From the NCBI RefSeq assembly GCF_030035675.1, contig NC_084482.1, positions 230,487,943 to 230,551,942 of the forward strand: a stretch of DNA of 64,000 bases, in the 5' to 3' direction. A program made the position numbers and the translations under genes. Position 1 is the stretch's first letter; each line of letters starts with the position of its first letter. Of the stretch, positions 56,440-64,000 are shown in pieces. Source of the DNA: Rhineura floridana (Eukaryota > Chordata > Lepidosauria > Squamata > Rhineuridae). Under the pieces are notes generated by a model. The model did not search any database and was not told where the DNA came from. It saw nothing but the letters and a program-made list of their open reading frames with translations.

Positions 56440-59192
56440 ATCCCCCACCTTAAATTTCCACATTCAGCCAGTTACATTTCTCTTCCATTTACATGTGTTA
56501 CATTTTACATGTCAGTACGTTTACTTCATTTGGTTTTATTCTTCTGATACATTTCCTTTTATTCCAGTTTACATCACTTTCATTTGTAATACAGTTACTC
56601 CATTGCAATCTCAGCATCATTTTCATTACATTTCATTGCTCTTCATGATTTCCATCATCTCACTTTTTCCAGTCACTGAAGTCAATATGTTTAATGCAAT
56701 TTATTTTAAATCTAACAGGTGGAATCCCTTTTGTTGTTCTCTCTGATCTGCGTGGTTGTATTTCTGCCTTAGTGTCTGTGTCTGTGTCAGGCGATTCCTC
56801 TGTTTCTCTCTCAGAGCTAGAACTTGATTCACTACTGCTTCCTGTTTCTTCTTGTTTTATTGGTACTGTGTCTGCCTGTTCTTGTTCATTACTACCTTCA
56901 GTGTTTCCCAACTCCACATATGTTTTCTCTTCCCAATCCTGCTCTATTGCTTGCACGCTTCTGCTTAACACTACAGACCTTTGTTTTGGCAGCCATATTC
57001 TGTAATACGTGTTTTCAAATCCCAGCATATACCCTTTGTCTGCTCTCCTTTGCAGCTTCCCTGTCCTTTTATTTTTGGGAACATGTACCCAGCATTCTGC
57101 TCCAAACCTAATCAAATGGTTTAATCTGGGTTTTCTGTCATACAATTTCTGATAAGGAGACATTCCAGTGGCCTTATGGAATATTCTGTTTTGAATGTAA
57201 GCTGAATACAGAACACACTCTCCCCAGAAACCTTGCGTTAAAGAGGAGTCACGTAGCATTGATCTTAATGAGTCCTGAAGCAACCTGTTCCAGCGTTCAG
57301 CTAACCCGTTCTGATGAGGACTATAAGGGGCTGTTAACTCCTGTTTTATTCCTCTTTTATCCAAGTATTCAGTAAAAGAGTGTCCTAAGAACTCTCCTCC
57401 TTGATCTGATCTTATTCTCTGTATTCTGACACCAAACTGCACTTCAATTTTTGTAATAAATCTTTTCAGTTTCTCTGCAGCTTCACTTTTAGCTTTTAGT
57501 AAGTAAACAGTGCAGAATTTTGAAAAATCATCAACTATTGTCAGGAAATATCTTGCACCCCCCTGAGTAGGTTGAAATGTCCCCACTAAGTCCACGTGTA
57601 TTAATTGATAAGGTGCATTTGTACTGGGCATGGCTTCTTTGTTCTTTGCAGCCACAACTGCCCTAGTTTGTTTACACACGTGGCAGTCTACATATTTTTC
57701 ACAGTTTCTCAATGTCACATCATTACTGTTCTCTGTTGTTTTCACCACATTTTCATATCCTATGGCCTAGTTTTCTGTGCCATAAATGAACACAATTATT
57801 ATGGGGTTTCTTATTAGCACACATGAGTACATGATTTGTTTGTTTCACGTGTAAGGAGAACAATGAGTCCCTCACTATTCCTTTCATGAATATTTTTTCT
57901 CCTCTCATTACATGCACTGAACCCCTTTTGAACATCACTGTGAACCCCATTTCATTGAGTTTCGACACAGCCATAATGTTACATTGGATATCAGGAACAA
58001 ACAGCACATCTGTCATAATGGTATTGAAACCTGCTAATTTCACTGTACCCCTACTTTTGATCTGTTTCTTAGATCCATCAGCCATTATTACATGATCCTC
58101 TACGTCACAAAATGTATGAAACATAGATTTATCTTTGATTATACTATTTGTTGCCCCACTGTCAATTGCCCATAAATCTTTACAGTTATTTCCCTGCTCA
58201 TGGTTAATACATTGCTTATTCTTACTAGCATAGATCACCTGTACACATGGTTTTCTTCCTCTTTCTCTTCTTCTTGCTTCACAATTCCTTTGTAGATGTT
58301 GCCTGGAACCACAAAAATAACACGCTTTTTGTCCATACAGTCTCTCTTGTGCAGCTTTGTTGTTCTGTTTTTCCACGTTGTGTTTAGACTCAGTCTTTTC
58401 CTGCTTTGCCATTTCCTGCCTCCTTTGGAATTCTTGTAAAAGTTTGCCTTCTATATAATCCATATTGAGATTTGCATCGTCCATTGCTTCCAAAGAGCTC
58501 ACCAGACTATCATAACTTGAATCTAGTGAAGCTAATGTGATATACACTTTTTGCGTTTGAGAATGTTCAATTTCACGTTCTGATAACTCAGTAAACAGTC
58601 TGTTTATTTCCAACAAATGCTCTGACATGGTTGTATCTCCAGATAAGCGCATCTGATACAATCTTCTGGCAAGATATATTTTAGAACTGGCAGTCTTTCT
58701 CAAATGAATATTTCTTAAAGTTTCCCAGGTTTCTTTTGCCCTTGTTGCATCACGCACGTGCAGTAATTGAGAATCATCAATAGCGAGAACAATTAACGCC
58801 TTTGCCCTCTCATCCAGCCTTCTCCAATCTGCTGGAATTGGCACTACGGCGGGTGGGTCTTCTGCGATAGCTTTCCACAGGTCTTCTTTCACTAGAAAAG
58901 CCTGCATTCTCTGTTTCCAAGTGCCATAATTTTTCCCTGTCAGCCTTTCCAAGGGAATCCCGGCCGATAACGTAACAGACATATTTTCGCTTTTCACAGT
59001 TCACCACCTTTGTAATTAGAGCTTCTTACCTCTGTCCTTCAGTCAGTTATTCCCACGGCTCTCTCACAGCTTTCAGCTCAGCTTTCGGTTTCTCCGTCTC
59101 TCTGCTGTTTTTCTCGCTGGTCTGCAGTTCTGGCTTTTCTCTGCCACTTTTCTGCAATCCTCAGCACCAGGTAACCATCCTCTGCTACCACT

Positions 59193-59528
59193 TGTTGGAT
59201 GTTGTATCTGGCGCAAGCAGATGCCCAGGATGCAGAACAGTATAGTGACAGGCTAGATGCCAGTTGCAGCAATGAGCCGGACAAGCAATAAGTTTTAAGA
59301 GTCACTTTACTGACAATATATCACAAGCTCTCTCTGTACAAACTCCTCGACCCCCACACTTATAAGTGTGTCTGCTGGCCCTCTATATAGATAAGGCCAG
59401 CTGCCCGAGCCTAGGTTTCTTAGCAACGTGTCCTTGAAGATGGCTCGAGCTCTGCCAACATTCGCTGCTAAGTCACGTAGCTCACTTGTGGAAATTTAAC
59501 CTCTGCTTTCTCGGTTTAATAGCCAACA
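59193..59528 (-). repeat. 5' LTR of Copia element 2 (right side)
   Basis: 336 bases with the same ends, preceded on the + strand by the tRNA-like primer site. Confidence 0.9.
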
Positions 59529-60073
59529 CTGAGTTGGCAGTTTTATTTCCCAGCTGTGGTTAATCAGAGGCCCACCCTAACACCCCCTTATCTGTAGAAG
59601 CCGGGCTCCATCAATGTCGTAAAGCCCTTGAAGTTTTAGGGAGGATGTTCCATTTGGCCAGGAGATGGATGGGCCCTTTTTCCATGAAAAAAATTCCTGA
59701 TTGGTTAATTGGATCCGGGCTGTTGCTGGGCAGCTTGCCATAAGTATGGGGCTCCAACCGTGGCTTTCGTTCCTCTCCTGGGTCCCATCATGCCTCCTTG
59801 ATGTTGCCTGCTGAGCTTCCATTTTGCATCAACTCTCCTGCCTGTTCCTCCCTCTGAGGAGAGGGGGCTGTGCAACTGTCTACCTGTGTGTAAGTACAGA
59901 CTAGGCTAGATGGCTTTCTTGATTTTCTGTTGGGTGCTGATATTAAGGAACTATTCTGCTGCTGTAGCTGTGCACCTCTTTTATTCTTTACTAAAGTTAA
60001 TTTCTATTTTCCAGTGTGTGTTCATTGGTTTTCTCTGAACCAGGTACCTTGGCCACTGAGCACAACTACAGTG

Positions 60074-60455
60074 TGAATTGGGTATTTTGCCTAAAGGCTT
60101 CAGAGCAAGGAGTGTCTGTTTGGCTATTGCTTCCCGTAATCCTTGGCACTCTGAGTTTCCCTGTTGTTCAGGGTGGTTAACCAGTGTAAAGGATGGTGGT
60201 AGTCTATTACCCTGCAGGGCTGTTTTGAGCGGGCACAGCCTTGGCAGAGAAGGATATTTTGCCAGAGTCAATTGGCCTGGTTGGGGAATTGGCTTCTGGG
60301 ATGGTGGAGGGTGTCCTGGGAGAGCCCCCCTCCCTCACACAAAAAGTGTGATAACCTCTGTTTCAGCATTTTAGCTTCTAATGATAGTTCTGGTTTAATT
60401 TGTTCTGACACCCAATTATTTGTCTTTTTCACAGTTCATGGTACCCGCAAAACTC
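60074..60455 (+). repeat. Segment shared by blocks B and C, copy C
   Basis: Near-identical to 30280-30684 apart from a gap of about 17 bases near 60150. Non-coding. Confidence 0.65.
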
Positions 60456-62190
60456 GTCCAACACCACATTTCAAATGAGTTGATTTTTCTTTTCACTGTC
60501 CAACTTTCACATCTATACACAGAGATTGGAAATACCATGGTCTGAATGATCCTGACTTTAGTGTTCAGTGATACATCTTTGCACTTGAGGACCTTTTCTA
60601 GTTCTCTCACAGCTGCCCTCAGGTCTTAGCCTTCTTCTGATTTCTTGACTGTTGTCTCCATTTTAGTTAATGACTGTGCCGAGGTATTGATAATTCTTGA
60701 CAAGTTCAGTGTCCTCATTGTCAACTGTAAAGTTACGTAAATCTTCTGTTGTCATTACTTTAGTCTTCTTGACGTTCAGCTGTAGTCCTGCTTTTGTACT
60801 TTCCTCTTTAACTTTCGTCAGCCATCGTTTCAAATCATAACTGGTTTCTGCTAGTAGTATGGTATCGTCTGCATATCTTAAGTTATTGATATTTCTCCCT
60901 CCAATTTTCACACCTCCTTCTTCTTGGTCCAATCCTGCTTTCCGTATGATATGTTCTGCGTATAGATTAAATAAATAGGGTGATAAAATACACCCCTGTC
61001 TTACACCTTTTCCGATGGGGAACAAATCGGTTTCTCCATTTCTGTCCTTACAGGAGCCTCTTGTGCAGAGTATAGGTTGCGCATCAGGACAATCAGATGC
61101 TGTGGCACCCTCATTGCTTTTAAAGCATTCCATAGTTTTTCATGATCTACAGCTTTGCTGTAATCTATAAAGCACAGGGTGATTTTCTTCTGAAATTCCT
61201 TGGTCCGTTCCATTATCCAATGTATGTTTGCGATATGATCTCTGCTGCCTCTTCCCTTTTGAAATCCAGCTTCGACATCTGGCACTTCTCGCTCCATATA
61301 TGGTAAGAGGCTTTACTTTATTTGCATGGCATATTAAGGCAATAGTTTTACAATTATTGCATTCCCTGGGATCCCCTTTCTTTGGAGTTGTTATCTGTAA
61401 AACACTTCCAGTCTGTGGACCATTGTTTTCTTTCCCATATTTGTTGACAAAGTTCTGTCAAAATTTGGAGAGATTCAGTCTCAGTAGCTTGTAGCAACTC
61501 TATTGGTCTGCCATCTGTTCCTGGTGATTGTTTCTTCCAAGTATTTTAAGAGCAGCTTTCACCTCACATCCTAAAATTTCTGGTTATTCATCATACGGTT
61601 CCTCCATGAATGAATCTGTCATCCTGACATCTTTAATTTCCCATTAATTTCTTCCTGTACTTCTGCATAAAATCTCTCAATTTCCTCTTCTTCTGTGTTC
61701 GCCATTGGAGCATAGACTGGTAGGATGGTTATGTTGATAAGGTTCCCATTAAATCTCATTGATATTGCTCCCTCAGACCTTGCATTATACTTCCTAATTG
61801 CTTTTCACTATAGAGCAACCCCGTTTCTTCTTAATTTCTAGTTTCCTGCATAAAATATTGTGTAGTTGCCCAAAAATGGCCCATTCCCATCCATTTTAAT
61901 TCACTCATGCCAACTGTTGTAATGTTGATGCGTTCTATTTCTTGCTTGACAATTTCTAACTTTCCCTGGTTCATGCTTCTCACATTCCATGTTCCTGTTG
62001 TGTGCGTCATGCAACTCCGGACTCTCCTTTCGCATGTGTGCACACCAGCCTCTGGGCTTCCTTTGGGCTTTGACCCAGCTGCGTCATTAGTCACAGCGCT
62101 ACTCGTACTTGTCCTTTGTTCTTCCCCAGTAGCTCTCAGAGTGCCATCTGTCCTGGGAGTAGAATCTTCCAGCACTATCTCATTGTGCAG
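60456..62190 (-). mobile_element. BovB (RTE) LINE, block C copy
   Basis: Minus strand: TTGTWNVRSMNQGKLEIVKQ and ISELKW-type residues (MSELKWMGMGHF) at 61831-62175, then EREVPDVEAGFQKGRGSRD, KKITLCFIDYSKAVDHEKLW, KGVRQGCILSPYLFNLYAEH and LRYADDTILLAETS at 60663-61297. It shows the same internal loss as copies A and B and several shifts. It lies antisense upstream of finger exon C. Confidence 0.85.
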
Positions 62191-62452
62191 CTAACAGTGG
62201 GCTAATATTTTGGGAGGGAGGGGATACAAACTGCCCTCTGGGCAGTGGAAATGGCCATGTTCCTGTCAGACAGGATCCATCCTAGGTTTGTAAATTCCAG
62301 CTGTTGATAAGTACTGGGCTGTCCACCTTAAATGGAGGAACAACTGAGCAGTTCTTTGTTATAATTGTTTCTCTGTGACTCTTTTCACAACCTGTTACCA
62401 AGCACCTACTGCTAAACTAACTCTGTACAAGGCCTCGAGCTTTGACAGTTAA

Positions 62453-62890
<438 letters not shown>

Positions 62891-62927
62891 TGTTGAAAGA
62901 CCTTTCATCAGAATGGCTACCTTCAGG

Positions 62928-64000
62928 GACTTCCCAGGAGGATCCCTACGCCTGTGCAGCCTCTGAGACTGGGCTCCCGTCTTGGATGAAACTTTTTCAG
63001 TTCTAAATCCAGTCAGAAGGGTCTTTTTTGACTGGGGATAATTTCTTCCAGATAAGGAAGAAACGTGAGATTTCCCACACAGCTTTGTTGTGATTGTTGG
63101 AGACTGGAATTCGTCAGAATCTTCTGTGAAAAGAAGGTCTTCCAGCAGTTCGGACGGAGCGAGGATTTCTAGCCAAGCTCAGCTGAAAAAAGTGATTCTT
63201 TTTTTTTTAAAAGAAAAACGACCTAACAGGCAAGCATTCTTCTGTCTTACGCTTATTATTTTCTTATCTATATAGCTACAGAGATTTGTCAAAGATCCAG
63301 CAATTAAGAAAACCTGGGTGAGCCAAAACTTTCCTTTTTTTTTTTATTTACGGAACTAAGGGGGAAGAAAATAAAAATAGCCTATCTTTTTTTTATTTCA
63401 GAAAGCTGACATGGAAAATAGCTTTATAAAGATTACAACAGATGAGGGTTTTCTTTTTGATTTATAAGACTTTTGGGTAACATATGTCCGGGACTATTTT
63501 TTCTGATCTATTTTTTTTTTTTGACGAATCTGCTCATTCTTTTTGTTATTAGCTATTTGGACGCTGAGAACTAAGGTTGTTTTTGTACTTCTGGGCATAT
63601 AAGAGATAAGGGCTGTTTAGAGTGTGACGCTAGCTGGTTTGAAAGATTAACTCCTTTGTAACTGGATAAAGAAATAAACTGTTCTTTGCTTGGGACATTG
63701 AAGGAGTTTTGTTCCTTTGGCTTTGGGAATGACAATTAAGAAGATCATGGATGTACAAGAAGGGACTTTATCTATAGACATGTTTCAGAAAATAATGAAT
63801 GGGATTAATTCAATAAAACAAGAATTGAGAAATAATAGTCAAGCGTTGAGAATTGAACTTGATGAAATGAGACAGGAGCTGAAAGAAATTCAGGATTCTA
63901 TGAGAAAGGAGAATAAAGATAGATCTGGAAAACCAAAAAAGGATGAAAGAGAAATTAAAGGCAAGGTTCAAACTATGGAGATTGGATTAAATATGGACAT
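62928..64000 (+). mobile_element. L1 LINE 5' part, runs off the window
   Basis: The shared 3' flank of finger exon C stops at CTACCTTCAGG (62927), where exon B continues GCGCATC. About 800 bases of 5' UTR-like sequence with T-rich runs follow, then ORF1. That length of leader suggests the element is not 5'-truncated and may be full length beyond the window. Confidence 0.75.
63729..64000 (+). CDS. L1 ORF1 N-terminus (partial)
   Basis: ATG at 63729 opens a frame with no stop for the 90 codons left in the window. It reads MTIKKIMDVQEGTLSIDMFQ, then NGINSIKQELRNNSQALRIE and LDEMRQELKEIQDSMRKENK, a strongly charged heptad-like coiled-coil start. L1 ORF1 proteins are RNA-binding trimers built on an N-terminal coiled coil, and this sequence is of the vertebrate L1 type. 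The RNA-recognition and C-terminal domains would lie outside. It belongs to the L1, not to the host. Confidence 0.75.
   Translation, partial: MTIKKIMDVQEGTLSIDMFQKIMNGINSIKQELRNNSQALRIELDEMRQELKEIQDSMRKENKDRSGKPKKDEREIKGKVQTMEIGLNMD

Larger units (their letters stand above)
56106..59528 (-). mobile_element. Copia-type LTR retrotransposon (fossil)
   Basis: Bounded by TGTTGG/CCAACA LTRs with target duplication CTGAG (56101-56105 and 59529-59533). Antisense parts: gag-like domain with a CCHC knuckle (CYFCGSRQHLQRNC) and a protease-type DSGA motif (57.75-59.0 kb), then integrase with an HPHQNG-type core (56.66-57.75 kb). It is incomplete for an autonomous element. The primer-binding site at 59173-59190 spells the 3' end of initiator tRNA-Met including CCA; a purine tract lies by the other LTR (56440-56458). 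The LTRs differ at about four positions plus one small indel over 335 bases, so it is young, younger than the copy at 23.2 kb. Confidence 0.9.
56021..60073 (+). mobile_element. LTR-like repeat (block C), split by a Copia element
   Basis: Parts at 56021-56105 and 59529-60073 together match 29661-30279. It is a fossil; its left part begins TGTAGCAAAGAATTGTG as in A and B. Confidence 0.45.

Noticed and set aside
59173-59190. tRNA gene 3' end with CCA
   Set aside because: Lies two bases from an LTR and is the primer-binding site of the Copia fossil; CCA is not encoded in vertebrate tRNA genes.

Overview
The window is repeat-rich vertebrate DNA, almost certainly from a squamate reptile (lizard or snake). 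The case rests on the mixture seen: BovB (RTE) LINEs, several L2- and CR1-clade LINEs, an L1 start, tRNA-derived SINEs with a BovB-like tail, Copia-type LTR elements, hAT- and Tigger-like DNA transposon remnants, and a C2H2 zinc-finger (KRAB-ZNF) cluster. No bacterial-style operons, rRNA, tRNA genes or CRISPR arrays are present.

The host coding content is one KRAB zinc-finger locus on the + strand. A GC-rich promoter-like stretch (4.2-4.76 kb) precedes a KRAB-A exon (6003-6143). That exon carries a GAG/GCA expansion and a one-base deletion. Then come four tandem copies of a KRAB-B-like exon (7679-7756, 8277-8360, 8934-9023, 10149-10229). All four are multiples of three and phase 1 at both ends, so any combination can be spliced in frame. 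Three zinc-finger exons lie downstream, each opening with the same acceptor and linker: A (21186-22960, 19 fingers), B (32705-34545, 20 fingers) and C (62562-62890, 2 fingers). No further KRAB exon was seen next to B or C.

Each zinc-finger exon sits at the right end of a duplicated block: an LTR-like repeat, then an antisense BovB LINE with the same internal loss, then about 375 bp of shared intron, then the finger exon. The blocks are about 17.0-23.0 kb, 29.7-34.5 kb and 56.0-62.9 kb. B and C resemble each other more than either resembles A. Later insertions mark each copy separately: an L2 in the BovB of A, an L2 at the end of finger array B, a Copia element in block C, and another Copia in the L2 downstream of A.

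The space between blocks is nested retrotransposons: CR1 (27.3-29.65 kb); CR1 inside CR1 inside an older repeat (36.5-39.5 kb); an APE-type, possibly Vingi-like LINE (39.5-46.9 kb) split by an L2; a Copia fragment (47.5-48.8 kb); a related LINE end with an ATT tail (48.86-50.0 kb); a palindromic MITE; a SINE; and L2/CR1 debris (51.5-55.6 kb). The first ~555 bases recur inverted at 52.25-52.76 kb. The window ends inside the 5' part of an L1 with an open ORF1.

Family names come from reading translations and repeat ends by eye; no database was searched. LTR elements are treated as fossils.
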